This document shows, piece after piece, positions 45,783 to 55,782 of a stretch of 64,000 nucleotides of DNA. The position numbers were made by a program, and so were the translations under genes. The DNA lies in NCBI RefSeq assembly GCF_004011695.2, contig NC_082414.1:1550001-1614000 (forward strand). The letters run 5' to 3'. Position 1 is the stretch's first letter. Each line of letters starts with the position of its first letter. The stretch comes from Ascochyta rabiei. Its lineage: Eukaryota > Ascomycota > Dothideomycetes > Pleosporales > Didymellaceae. Below the pieces are notes generated by a model, which did no database searches, was not told the origin of the DNA, and saw only the letters and a list, made by a program, of their open reading frames with translations.

Positions 45783-46453
45783 CTAAGACTTGGTCTTCTT
45801 AGTCTTCTTCTTCTTCGGCGCCTCGTCTTCATCCTCATCGGCATCCGTATCGACCTCCTTGATGGGCGAGTTCCTCTTCGCTGCTGTTCGGGTGCTTCGC
45901 CTGGTGCCCTCTTGAGGCACCTTCTTCTCTTTCTTGGGTGCAGCGGCCTTCTTAGGCCCGGCCTTCCTCTTCGCATCAGCCTTCTCCTCACTATCCTTGT
46001 CGTCGGATTTCTTGTCCGCCTTTTTCCCTACGTTAGCCTTGGGCTTCTGCGCGCTTGCGGGAGCCTCCTGCTCCTCCACGGCGTCCTCTGCCTTCTCGTC
46101 CTCCTTGGACTCCGACTTCTCGGTCTTGGAATCAGCCTTGTCGGCTTTCTTCTCCTCGGTTTTCTTTTTGCTGTCAGACTTGGCTTCTGGCGCACCCTTC
46201 TTAGGCTCGTTCTTGCTGCCAGCCTCGTTCTCGTAGCCACCACCCTGCTTCTCGTACTCCTTGGAGATCTCAGCAGCCTGCGCGCGTCAAAATGAGCTCT
46301 CTGATCTTAGTCGCGTTCTTTGCGCGATTGAAATACCTTCCACGCGGCCATCTGGCCCTTGCCACCACCGTCTTTGTTGGGCTTCTGCTTCACCTCCTCC
46401 TTGACCTTCTCGCGAAGCTTAGGGTCCGTTGGCTTTCCTTTGCTTGAAGGCAT
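45783..46453 (-). CDS. HMP1-like mismatch/cruciform DNA-recognition protein
   Basis: Minus-strand exons 46453-46337 and 46277-45783 give 203 residues. The first 75 residues ('KGKPTDPKLREKVKEEVKQK', 'GGGKGQMAAWKAAEISKEYE', 'GGGYENEAGSKNEPKKGAP') match the conserved core I recall from Ustilago Hmp1, described as binding mismatched and cruciform DNA. The remaining 130 residues are Lys/Glu/Ala-rich with no hydrophobic core and end in KKKKTKKTKS, like a histone-H1-type tail and probable nuclear localisation signal. DNA binding is inferred from the family and charge. A chromatin protein with an unrelated function is possible. Confidence 0.7.
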
Positions 46454-47296
46454 ATTGGCGAGTGTGATGTAGGTGCGACAAAGTCGATATGCAATCAAAT
46501 CTAGTATCACAGGTTCGAGGTAAAGGGTGTCGACGCGTACGGCGCGTACCTGCAGATGGGGTTTGTTTTGATGTGATAGCACATGACATCATCGGCCTAG
46601 TGTTGGCGCGCATGTACCAGCCTCTGCAATTCCATCCAACGCCAATACTGCAATAGCGCAACCAAAGTCTGTTGAGAAAGCCTGTGCTCGACACATCTGG
46701 ATTGGCATTGCTCTGGACTCGGCTCAGGCATACCATCTCAATGCAATCACCACTTGCACCAGTTTCTACCACATTCCTGGACTTGACAATATCGACTGCA
46801 CAATCATGTGCCTCGCAAGTGCGTCGAGGCTACACCGCGCTAACATCTTCCCCAGATTGATCGTCACTGGTGAGCACCACTTATATCACGACAGCGTGCC
46901 ACAGCAAACACGCCTCATCTCGAACACATGTCGTCTCGCACACGCTGAACTCTCCATTGGAACAGCAAAAATGAGCACATCTTCGACTGTATACGTACAC
47001 AGCAGGTAGCACGACTGAGACAAGAAGAAACGCATCTGGCTTGATGACTACGTCTGCTTGATGGTTTTAGCAGCACTGCGTTGCTTCTACAACACGCTCA
47101 TCAGCAGAAATCTGATAACCCAGTCTATGCATCTGGAACCATCTATTCGATGGCTTCCTTTTACGAAATGCATTTCCTTGACTCCATACTTTCTACAACA
47201 AGACCGCTCAGCGACCTTCAAACACCGACTACCCAAAGCCACATCCAGCATGTTGAATGCCTTCCTGTCCATTCCTCCTATGGCCTCCCACCACCG
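46454..47296. other. 0.84-kb intergenic region
   Basis: No supported gene or repeat is visible. Confidence 0.5.
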
Positions 47297-48121
47297 TCAC
47301 AGCCACTTCCCAAACCAACCCACAGCCTGCCTCAACGCCTTATCAGCAGCATCCGCTTCTCTCTCTTTCCCAGGCGTCGCTCTCACCGCAAAACCATGCA
47401 CACAGCCCTCATAAACCCTCAACTCAAACCCCTCACCACCCTCCAACCCCTCTTTCATCTTCTCCACCTTTGCCATCGACAACGCCATATCCTGCCCCGC
47501 ATGAGCAAAACTCAGCTTCACACCCGCCTCCATAGCATCCAGCGCATGGACAGGTTCAAACTTGGCCGGATGCGCCACAAAAACCGCATCAACACGCACC
47601 TCGTGCTGGCGGGCAGCAACATGCAGCGCCTGGTACCCGCCCCAACAGTACCCCGCCAGTCCCAGCTTCCCCCCTTCTGCGCCCTGGTCGACATCCCCCC
47701 GGACAGCGCGCGCAAACCCCAAAGTCGCGCGCGTGCACGCCTCGCTCTGCGGACTCGCGCGCACAAAGAACGGAATCACGTGCACCATTGCCTTTCCTAG
47801 CGCCCACGCTTTCCCCAGCATCCCCGTCTCCGGAGAAGAGAAGGTGTCCATCAGTGGCAGGATGTCTGGGCTCATGCCGCCGCCGGGGATGATGTCGGGG
47901 ACCAGCACCGTGAAGCCTGTTTCCTGGGCGAGCGCGTCGGCGAGGAGGAGGTTATTGGGGAGAAGGTGCCCGAAGGCGTCGGTGTAGAGGATGACAGTAG
48001 AGTTAGCCTGCGCAGCGATAGATGGCGAAGCGACGTAGATGTTGTATCCATGGAGGAACTCTGCCACTCCTTTTGGGGAACCAGTCGCTTTCCCGCCCCT
48101 GAAGCAGTCCGGGCAAGCCAT
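47297..48121 (-). CDS. Dienelactone hydrolase family protein
   Basis: A single exon gives 274 residues. The N-terminus 'MACPDCFRGG' is typical of fungal cytosolic DLH proteins (Aim2-like). The alpha/beta-hydrolase triad is visible: Cys159 in 'LAGYCWGGYQ' (the nucleophile elbow uses Cys rather than Ser), Asp211 in 'AGQDMA', and His242 in 'GCVHGFAVR'. The family hydrolyses dienelactones or other cyclic esters; many fungal paralogues have unknown substrates. The gene is unusually GC-rich for this window. It is flanked by repeat-rich sequence on its upstream side. Confidence 0.9.
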   Translation of the reverse strand: MACPDCFRGGKATGSPKGVAEFLHGYNIYVASPSIAAQANSTVILYTDAFGHLLPNNLLLADALAQETGFTVLVPDIIPGGGMSPDILPLMDTFSSPETGMLGKAWALGKAMVHVIPFFVRASPQSEACTRATLGFARAVRGDVDQGAEGGKLGLAGYCWGGYQALHVAARQHEVRVDAVFVAHPAKFEPVHALDAMEAGVKLSFAHAGQDMALSMAKVEKMKEGLEGGEGFELRVYEGCVHGFAVRATPGKEREADAADKALRQAVGWFGKWL

Positions 48122-48834
48122 GCTGGCGAGTTGGGTGAATGGCGGGGAAAAGGTCGCAGGTGCGCGGAGTTCTGTTTCAGACGGCAGTTGTCAAGTCCAG
48201 TGGAGTTGATTGCGCGGTCGCGTCTTACTTACTCTGCCGCATTACACTTTTATTGTACCCGCCCCGTACTCCACAACACATATCCACGTCCACATCCACA
48301 CACACACACACACAAACACAAACACCACCCCACCCCAAGAGACCTCCAATCACAGCCGCACCACCCCACCAACCAGCCCAGCCCAGCCCAGCACAACCGT
48401 GACTCAGAGATCCGAACATCCCCGCCAGATCCCATACAGCTAATTGCTGACAGCCAGCCAGCCTTCAGCGCCCGTCAGCCGCGTGCGGGGCGCGAGAAAA
48501 GGGCGCACTGTACTGTACTGTATTGTGCTGTACTGTACTGTATTATATTATATTGTAATGTAGGGTGCTGTGCTGTGCTGTGCTGTATTGTATTGTGCTG
48601 TAATGTACTGTAGGGTGCTGTACTGTGCTGTATTGTACTGTATTGTACTGTATTGTATTGTGCTGTGCTACACGAGACGGAGGCAGGTGAGTGGGTGAAT
48701 TGAGTAAAGGAAGTATCGCGCGTAGAGATGTAGTATATAGAGCGATTTAAGATGGAAGTTGAGATGGAAGTTGAGATGGAAGTTGAGATTAGAGTTGTTA
48801 GAATGATATAGAAGTTTTACAAAACTTCTTCACG

Positions 48835-48870
<36 letters not shown>

Positions 48871-49149
48871 TTTCAAGAATGTATTTGAAAATTCCTTAAT
48901 ACTTTCATGTTGCTGATTTTTTACTTTGTAGGCTACGCTATACGAGATTGAGGTGGATGAGTATAGAGATGGATAAGAAAGAGATGGATGAATAAAGAGA
49001 TAAGTAGAAGAGAGTCATAGTATTTGGAACAACAAAAGATAAGAATGATGATTATAATTCTTAGAATGCCGTGTACGCTATACATGGTACTAGTTTGTAC
49101 ATGTTACATGGGAGGAAAAGACGCTGTTTATTGTTTCGACACCGCGAGT
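48122..49149. other. Repeat-rich intergenic region
   Basis: This stretch contains, in order, a CA run (about 48288-48325), a CCCAG run near 48378-48393, a long five-base microsatellite, a three-copy 'gagatggaagtt' repeat (about 48748-48788) and a run of 31 A (48838-48868). The block following the A run ('gctatacgagattgagg', 48936) resembles an earlier block ('gctacacgagacggagg', 48666), suggesting an old duplication. No gene is seen. Confidence 0.6.
48505..48670. repeat. Five-base microsatellite (CTGTA/CTGTG/TTGTA)
   Basis: About 30 tandem pentamers of the forms ctgta, ctgtg, ttgta and ttgtg, with a short 'attatatt' interruption near 48540. The last position and first base vary, so it is a diverged pentanucleotide array. 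Confidence 0.85.
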
Positions 49150-52100
49150 TCATCGCTTTTGCGGGCTGTTGCCGTGTCTCTTTGCGTTTTGAGTGCCGTT
49201 TCCGTTGGTCATCTCGGCCGTGGCAGCGCTGGCGCCGCTTTTGTTTGCGCCTCTGTTGTTCTCCTCGTTCTCCTTGATGATTCTCTCGGCCTCGGCCATG
49301 GCGTCAGTTCCCACTCTCCAGCTTCGCAAGATGACTCCCTTTTCGCTGAGCACCTGTTCCGCCCTTGCCCAGCGCTGCCGCCAAAGCTGCTCCTTCTTGT
49401 TCGTGTATTGCCCGTCAGCTGCTTGGCCCTGCCCTGCGCCGTTCAAGCCCAGTGTGCTACCCGTGCTGGTGCGGTTCAGCTTCTCGCGTTGCGTGGTTGT
49501 AGAGAAGGGTGCTGAGGTCTGTGTCGATGTCATCTGTGGTCGGTGCGGCAGGGATGGCGCGTGCTGCCACGCTGACGATGCTTTTCCGCCGACGTAGGAT
49601 GCTGCTGCACCAGCCGGGTTGCGGCGTGGCGGCGGTGGCGGAGGCGCTTTGCGGACGCTGCCGTTGTCTGACCCCGAGCGAATGCTGGCGTTGTCCGAGG
49701 CCGGTTGATCTTCAGAAGACCAGGCGGGCAGATTGTTGTAAGCGGAATAGAGTTTGTCGCGGGCCATGCCTGCATAGCTCTGGCCGCCGTCGTACTGAGG
49801 TTTCGTGTTGTAGTTGGGCTGCGGCGGTGCAGGTCGATTCGAAGGTGGTGATGTGGGCGCGTCGCTTTGTTGAGAGAGCGGACTAGGTTGACCGACCATG
49901 CGGATCGTAGTTGACGGTCGACGGGGCTTGGGTGGGAGAGGCGCTCTGGCCTTGGTGGTTGGCGAAGGAGATGTGTACAAGCTGTCGCTCGATGGACTTT
50001 GAAGCGCGCTGGGCTTCTTCGGAGGTGGGGGCGCTGCTTTGCCAACGCTTGAGCTCGTTGAAGTTGGTCGTGGTCCGCTGGGGGCTTCGGTCTCTGTGTT
50101 TCTTCGTCGCAACGCCGGTAGGCTTTCTGGCTCATCGTCTGACGAGAGGTCGATTAGATTTGCTACCGGCTCTTCCTTGGTAGTCTGAAACGATTTTCGC
50201 GCTGGTAAGTTAGGTCTCCTATCAGGGTGGTCTTGATTGTTCTCTGGCAGCCGTGGCTTCGGACGCTTCCTGTCCTCCTCCTCAAACTCACGCAATGAGG
50301 CGGCAATTGCGGCTCTGAGCTCAGGGTCGTGCTCTTCAGTCAACGCACGGCTTGCGCTCGCCGGGCTCGCTAAGCTTGAAGGGCCGGAGCTGCCATCGCG
50401 TCGAGGTGAGGACGAACCTGACGTTGGACCGACCGAGGGGTCGAAGAAGCCTCCCGTCTCTACTGTCGTCACGTCTCGAATAAACACAGCTGCAACGCGC
50501 CCTGGGTTCTCGAGGACGAAATCAGTGTAGACTTCCAAGTCGGCCTCTCCACTATCACCAATCAGGATGAAGCGTCTCTCGGGGAAGTCTCGTGCAATCT
50601 TGTCCAGTGTGACCTTCTTACGCTCTGCCACAGGCTCAAAAATGCCCTGCATCATGCCGCTGTACTGCTTCAGATGGAAAGAACCGGGCGGCAGCCCAGC
50701 CATTGTAAAGTATGTCGAGATGACAGGGTACAGCTGCCAGGGCGAGTTGGAGACGTAGTGGAACTTGACGCCCTGTTCGGACATCTTGTTGTACCACTCC
50801 TTGACACCGTCGATGGTCAAGTCGCTCAGGTCACGAATGAAGACGTTGCGGAAGATCTCGCGCGCACCACTGCTGATGGCGGAGTGCTTGATTGTATCGT
50901 CAATATCGCTAATGACACTGATACCCTTGGCATCGGTGATGAGAACCTCTTCCGTGGCTGACAGCTGCTCCGAGGCCAAGATTCGTACGTGTGTGGGTAC
51001 GAAGTCTAGTGCAGCGGTCATACTGAAGTGCCCCGCAGCGTTGGTATAGATGGTCCTCTGCTTTGATATCGTGTCGTTGTAGAAGAAGACGCTGATGGGT
51101 GTATTGGCCATGGGCATTGCGAGGAAATGGCGTAGCCGAGCCATCAGACGAGCGTTCGCTTCCACAAGCTCAGCAGGACTCATGTCTGCGGGTTGGTTCC
51201 ACGACGCTCTCTTCTGCAGCGGCGTGATGTGCTCGTCGTCGCTCCTCAACGAATCCTTGGACTGGCTGTGCGCCAGGCTGCGAGGCTTCGTGCTTCCCGT
51301 GGTGCGCACACTGTCCCCGCTCTGCGTCCGGTATATCTGAGTGTCATCTTGGTGCTTGCGGCTGGGCTGCTCGCTGTACGCGCCTCTTGCAGCCGCCGCC
51401 GCCTCGCGCTCGCCCTTTTTCAAGATCACTTCGGCCTCGTTTGCTAACTGCATCTCGTCCCGCTGGGAGTGGCGCATGTAAGCACGATCTCGAAAGCCCG
51501 TGCGAGTGGGACTTGGGTCTCGACTGTTCGCAGACGAGTTGGAAGCCGAGGCAGCGGCGGGCGGTGCTGACACACCGACGAGTTGGCGTGCCAGGCCAAT
51601 GAACAGCCGCTGCTTTCTGCTCATCTGGCCCTTGTGAGGAGAGTAGATCCAGCCGCGCACATCGACGTCGACGACGGCACTGTCATCCTCGTAGTTGTCC
51701 CACTGCTGTTTCCAAAACTCGGCATCGCCGGCGCCGGTCGAGTCGCGCACGTCACGCCCGTCGCCAGCCGACTCCTGGATGGTGCCTGGGACGGCCTCGG
51801 GCTTCCGCCTGATGTGCTTGCGTGCATAGCTGGGGAACAGGATCATCTCCTCCTCTCCGCTGCGGACGATGGCGGCATCGGGGAAGCTGCCCGGGGTGTC
51901 GTCCTCGTAGTCGTAGTGGCCCTCGCGGCTGCTGAAGTTGGGCGCATACTGCTGCACGTACGACTGGCGCAGCTCGTTGGCGGCCTTGAGGTAGCCTGCA
52001 AGCTTCCGTCGCCGCGCCCCCGACTCGCCGCCCTGGTAGCTGCTCATGCCTGCTTTCCGGGGCTTGTCGCTGCCAGTGCTCTTTGCCAGGTCGTTGCGCC

Positions 52101-52491
52101 TCAGCCGTGCCGCATCTTCGAGGTAGCTGCCGCCGAGGAGTCGTCGAGTGTGGCCGCGCAGCCGCTGGAGGAGGCTCGCCTTGTTGCCGAGCTTCTGGGC
52201 GCGGCGGTAGACGAGGCACTGGTAGATGCGGGACTGCGCGCGGTGCTTGAGCGAGGGGAGCGTCTTGTGGCGGAATTTGCTGAGTCCCGCGCGTGCGCGT
52301 GCTCGAGTGTGGGGGAAGAAGAGGCGCACGAGAGAGGCGGTGCCGTGGGCGGACGGGGGCGTGCGGCGGAAGGGCGATCTCATCCAGCCAGCGCGGGCTG
52401 CCGAAGCTTTCAGTGGAGAAGAACGGGGGTGGGAGGCGGAGGGTGGAAGAGGGGGGGGGGGTGCGCTGTTCACTCGAGTGCCATCCGTCAC
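49150..52491 (-). CDS. APP1: App1-like phosphatidate phosphatase (DUF2183)
   Basis: A single exon gives up to 1113 residues; an internal ATG at 52383 ('MRSPFRR') may be the true start, as the residues before it are proline-rich and cross a run of ten C/G. The N-terminal half has 'RGWIYSPHKGQMSRKQRLFI', typical of App1. The phosphatase domain contains the haloacid-dehalogenase DxDxT motif 'SDIDDTIKHS' (about 529-535), then 'YVSNSPWQLYPV' and 'ILIGDSGEADLEVY'. The C-terminus is long, Pro/Ser-rich with PxxP motifs suited to SH3 proteins. In yeast, App1 is a Mg-dependent phosphatidate phosphatase at actin patches. The family length (about 600-1000) fits. Confidence 0.9.
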   Translation of the reverse strand: MTDGTRVNSAPPPPLPPSASHPRSSPLKASAARAGWMRSPFRRTPPSAHGTASLVRLFFPHTRARARAGLSKFRHKTLPSLKHRAQSRIYQCLVYRRAQKLGNKASLLQRLRGHTRRLLGGSYLEDAARLRRNDLAKSTGSDKPRKAGMSSYQGGESGARRRKLAGYLKAANELRQSYVQQYAPNFSSREGHYDYEDDTPGSFPDAAIVRSGEEEMILFPSYARKHIRRKPEAVPGTIQESAGDGRDVRDSTGAGDAEFWKQQWDNYEDDSAVVDVDVRGWIYSPHKGQMSRKQRLFIGLARQLVGVSAPPAAASASNSSANSRDPSPTRTGFRDRAYMRHSQRDEMQLANEAEVILKKGEREAAAAARGAYSEQPSRKHQDDTQIYRTQSGDSVRTTGSTKPRSLAHSQSKDSLRSDDEHITPLQKRASWNQPADMSPAELVEANARLMARLRHFLAMPMANTPISVFFYNDTISKQRTIYTNAAGHFSMTAALDFVPTHVRILASEQLSATEEVLITDAKGISVISDIDDTIKHSAISSGAREIFRNVFIRDLSDLTIDGVKEWYNKMSEQGVKFHYVSNSPWQLYPVISTYFTMAGLPPGSFHLKQYSGMMQGIFEPVAERKKVTLDKIARDFPERRFILIGDSGEADLEVYTDFVLENPGRVAAVFIRDVTTVETGGFFDPSVGPTSGSSSPRRDGSSGPSSLASPASASRALTEEHDPELRAAIAASLREFEEEDRKRPKPRLPENNQDHPDRRPNLPARKSFQTTKEEPVANLIDLSSDDEPESLPALRRRNTETEAPSGPRPTSTSSSVGKAAPPPPKKPSALQSPSSDSLYTSPSPTTKARAPLPPKPRRPSTTIRMVGQPSPLSQQSDAPTSPPSNRPAPPQPNYNTKPQYDGGQSYAGMARDKLYSAYNNLPAWSSEDQPASDNASIRSGSDNGSVRKAPPPPPPRRNPAGAAASYVGGKASSAWQHAPSLPHRPQMTSTQTSAPFSTTTQREKLNRTSTGSTLGLNGAGQGQAADGQYTNKKEQLWRQRWARAEQVLSEKGVILRSWRVGTDAMAEAERIIKENEENNRGANKSGASAATAEMTNGNGTQNAKRHGNSPQKR

Positions 52492-52609
52492 ACGTCATTG
52501 CTGATTGTCTGTGCTCGAGCCTCGGGGTCGTGTTCGTCCAGAGTCCAGACCAGCAGGCGGAGCCCGGCCAGGCCGCCACGAGATGCTTGCTGGTTGCACA
52601 ATAGACGAC

Positions 52610-52660
52610 ACGAGATGCTTGCACAAGTACAAGCACAAGCACAAGCACAAGCCCAGCTGA
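52610..52660. repeat. Short 'cacaag' hexamer repeat
   Basis: Seven near-perfect 'cacaag' units lie between the App1 start and the 3' end of the SDR gene. Confidence 0.75.
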
Positions 52661-52708
52661 TTGCACAATAGACGACACAATACACAACACCAACTACTGA
52701 ACCACAAT

Positions 52709-53722
52709 CTACCCCCTCTGCTTCTGTTCAAGAGCAGCTTCAAGCCACTTGTCAAACTGCGGCACCTCCTTCTTCAACGTCTCGACCATCTCGTGCCAGA
52801 CCCTCGACCCCAGTTCCTTCATCGCAGCCCCTCTGAGGGCAGGTGGTACAGGCTTGATCATGTCGCTCTGCCAAAACCTTCCGTGGACCGCTTCACCCTG
52901 TGTGGCTCCACTCAGAACCAGGTTGGCTCCTTGCGAGGGCGACTTCATGATCAGAAAGACAATCGCTGCAGCCAACACGAACACGCCTGGGAAGAAGTGG
53001 TCCCGCCCAAGATCTGAATTGACGACGCCAGGGCAGATGGATGTGATGATGACTTCCTCTGAAGAAACCTCGCTGGCGAGCTGGTTGGTCGCGTACATGA
53101 GGAACACCTTGCTGTACTTGTACTGGTTCATTTCCTTGAACTGCTCGCGTTGGTTGTAGTACGCCAGGATGCTCGGCTGTTGTCGAACCTCACTCGGCAC
53201 CACCGCGCTCTGGTGCAGGCCAGAGTTGACAAACTCCAGCACCGGCGTTTTGCCAGTGTAGTGCTTCGATTGCCTCAGCTTGGCCAGGAGGCGAACGCCC
53301 AGGAGCACGCTGGACAGGGTGTTGACCTGCAAGTCCTCCTCCCAGCCCTGCTCGCCCACGTGGTACGAGGCCCGATGTACACCGGCATTCAGAATGGCAA
53401 CATCGAGGTGCTCGAGCGCGTGTGCCCGATCTGCAAAGGCAACCACGCTGTCGTAGGACATCATGTCCAGCTCCCATACTGCGAGTGCATCGTCACGACC
53501 GAGGCGTTTGGCCAGTTCAGCCTTGGTCGACTCGCCCTTGTTCAGGTCTCGAGCCGCAAGGATGACCTGCGACGCTCCCAGGGCGGCAAACTTGTATGCG
53601 GCCTCCTTCCCAATGCCCGACGTCGCCCCGGTAACCATGACGACCCGGCCGCTGTAGTCTTCCGTCGTAGGCTGGGGCGGCGTGATCCATTTGTCTTTGA
53701 ACATGCGAATGAAAGCGGCCAT
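52709..53722 (-). CDS. Short-chain dehydrogenase (retinol-dehydrogenase-like)
   Basis: A single exon gives 337 residues from the ATG at 53722 ('MAAFIRMF'); in-frame ATGs at 53785 and 53812 would add up to 30 residues. All classical SDR marks are present: 'VVMVTGATSGIGKEAA' (NADP-binding turn), 'LDVAILNAGV', 'EFVNSGLHQSA' with the catalytic Ser, and Y-K-Y-S-K as the YxxxK pair, followed by 'SICPGVVNSDLGRD'. A hydrophobic stretch after this ('GVFVLAAAIVFLIM') suggests membrane association, as in fungal retinol-dehydrogenase-like enzymes (WW-domain oxidoreductase group). The substrate is unknown. It is tail-to-head with APP1. Confidence 0.88.
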   Translation of the reverse strand: MAAFIRMFKDKWITPPQPTTEDYSGRVVMVTGATSGIGKEAAYKFAALGASQVILAARDLNKGESTKAELAKRLGRDDALAVWELDMMSYDSVVAFADRAHALEHLDVAILNAGVHRASYHVGEQGWEEDLQVNTLSSVLLGVRLLAKLRQSKHYTGKTPVLEFVNSGLHQSAVVPSEVRQQPSILAYYNQREQFKEMNQYKYSKVFLMYATNQLASEVSSEEVIITSICPGVVNSDLGRDHFFPGVFVLAAAIVFLIMKSPSQGANLVLSGATQGEAVHGRFWQSDMIKPVPPALRGAAMKELGSRVWHEMVETLKKEVPQFDKWLEAALEQKQRG

Positions 53723-54366
53723 GACGGAGATGGATGGGGCGAGATGTTGATATTCAGAGGGGAAGAGAGACGTGTTGTTGAGCATTTTAGAATAGCGTCG
53801 AGAAGGGACCACCTAAATAGCGAACGCTTCAACAGAGCACGTCAACAATGGGTGCCATCATTCGTCCGCAGCAGAGGATGCGATGACATAACTCGTCCGC
53901 CATCCGTCAGACGAGCTCAATCTTCTTCACGCAGCACGTCCAGGCAATCAAAAAGCAGAAGGATTCCGACATGGGTCACCACCCGGCACCCTAAGCCAAC
54001 AAGAAACGTTGTGGTGTATTCATCCGATCCCGCAGCTCGCCTTTGTTCGTGCTCGGCGATGCAGGCAGGCAGGGCAGGGCAAGGCGAGGGAGGCGATTGA
54101 ATGACTAAGCGGGCTAGCGTGTCCCGCGATTTCGAGCTGCGTGCACTGCACAGGTCGCAGCACCGGCAGGCAGACAAGAACGCGCGCAGGCCTCGCCATG
54201 CTGGCAACACCCGCGCACAAGCTCCAGAACCGCTAAAGACGCTGTCACGCCCACGCCGACGCCCACGCCCACGCCGCCGCCCACGCCCACGCCCACGCCC
54301 ACGCCCACGCCCACGCCACAACCACCGCCACCGCCGTCGCCACCCCCGCGAACCCTCGACCTCGCC
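53723..54366. other. Intergenic, divergent SDR and LSM1 promoters
   Basis: No gene is seen. At about 54248-54316 lies a GC-rich hexamer array ('cccacg', about 11 units with variants) some 50 bp before the LSM1 ATG, likely in its leader. Confidence 0.55.
54248..54316. repeat. CCCACG hexamer array upstream of LSM1
   Basis: About eleven tandem hexamers 'cccacg', with a few 'ccgacg' or 'ccgccg' variants, ending within 60 bp of the start codon. Confidence 0.85.
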
Positions 54367-55222
54367 ATGTCCTTCCCCAACCAACCCCGCGGTGGCCCCG
54401 CCGGTGCTCCCCCGAACATGGCGCAGAGCTTCACCGCCATGCTGCAGCGCTCCGTCGATCCTCCACCGCCCGATCACGCCGTAGACGCCCCAGGGCAACC
54501 GTCTTCGGGCCCAGGTACGAGCCAATGCCTGCGGGCGCACGTGTCGAGCTGGAACTGACGCGCGCGAACAGGCTATGGAGGCGTGTACAGTACGAGCGGC
54601 CCACCCCCTCTGGCCCCGCCTGTTCTTGGTGGAGGCCGACCGGCTGGGCCGCAGCAGATCCTCCCCGTCGACCTCCCGCCACAAGCGTTCCTGACCTCGG
54701 CGATGCTCCTCGACATGGTGGACAGTACGGATCCCTAGCAGGCACACGGTAGCCACGGCACACGGCTGACACGGCTGCAGAGAAAGTCGACGTCCTCCTC
54801 CGTGACGAGAAGGAGTACATTGGCATCCTCCGCTCCTACGACCAGTTCGGTACGTGTTGCCCAATCCACCCTCGAGAGCACGTCCACTAACACAGCCCCC
54901 AGCCAACCTCGTCCTCACGGAATGCCACGAGCGAATAGCTGCGCGCAACCCCGACTTCGGCTCGTCCCCCTCGGAGCCTGCCTGGCTCCTACACGACGTC
55001 AAACTGCCGGGGCTCATGACCATACGAGGCGAGAACGTGACGATTTGCGCCACCGTAGATCTCGACCGGGAAGACACGCCGCGCGGCGTCAAGTATGCGC
55101 CTGTAGAGCACGTCCGCTCGCTAGCAGCCCAGCAAAAAGCCGACAAGAAGGACGTCGACTCACGGAAAGCGAAGGCGCTGAGGCAGTCCGGCATCGAGCC
55201 TGGGTTTGGCATGACCGCATAG
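54367..55222 (+). CDS. LSM1: LSM1, Sm-like protein of the mRNA decapping activator
   Basis: Exons 54367-54514, 54572-54724, 54781-54849 and 54903-55222 give 229 residues. The Sm fold is clear: 'DKKVDVLLRDEKEYIGILRS' then 'YDQFANLVLTECHERI' (Sm1), and 'IRGENVTICATVDLDREDTP' (Sm2 with IRGEN in place of the common IRG-N). The 90-residue Pro/Gly-rich N-terminal extension and longer C-terminal tail make it longer than human LSM1 (about 133). Lsm1-7 with Pat1 binds oligoadenylated 3' ends and promotes decapping and 5'-3' decay in P bodies. The insert between Sm1 and Sm2 ('PDFGSSPSEPAWLLHDV') is seen in fungal LSM1. Confidence 0.88.
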
Positions 55223-55307
55223 CAACGGCTCATCGCGATTGAACCAAGCCATGCGCACAACCCCCGCTTCCCATCCCGCGAATCATCTGGGACGAGACGG
55301 AGCGCGA

Positions 55308-55385
55308 GCAGAAGTAGAAGCAGAAGCAGAAGCAGAAGTAGAAGCAGAGGTAGAAGCAGAAGCAGAAGCAGAAGTGGAAGCAGAT
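55308..55385. repeat. 'gaagca/gaagta' hexamer repeat
   Basis: A tandem purine-rich array of 'gcagaa/gtagaa' units, 3' of LSM1, probably in or after its trailer. Confidence 0.8.
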
Positions 55386-55707
55386 AAAGTCACGGTTCTT
55401 GATACGAGATTACGAAGCAAACAAAAACAAAAAACAACCACCACCACATGAAAGACTGCATCACGTTGCGTGCAAGCCACAACACGCACACACAGAGCCA
55501 AGCCAGAGCCAGAGCCAGAGCCAGAAATCGGAAAAGGAGACGAAGCGGGTTGGATATGGGTACGGATACGGTCATGGACATGGACATGCACAACGCCGTG
55601 GATACGCAGGCAAGGGGAGGGATTGAGCTGCGCAGGGCCTTGTCGTGACGTGCTATATCAATGATACCAGGACGGGGACTGTCCATGTGCGATGTCGAGA
55701 AGAAGGA

Positions 55708-55710
55708 GGA

Positions 55711-55742
<32 letters not shown>

Positions 55743-55782
55743 AAATATCCTCCCGTCTCTCTCTCTCTCTCTCTCTCTGCGA
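55708..55782. repeat. GAAA tetranucleotide and CT dinucleotide microsatellites
   Basis: About nine 'gaaa' units are followed 12 bp later by about a dozen CT units. Both are purine/pyrimidine-asymmetric and likely length-variable. Confidence 0.85.
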
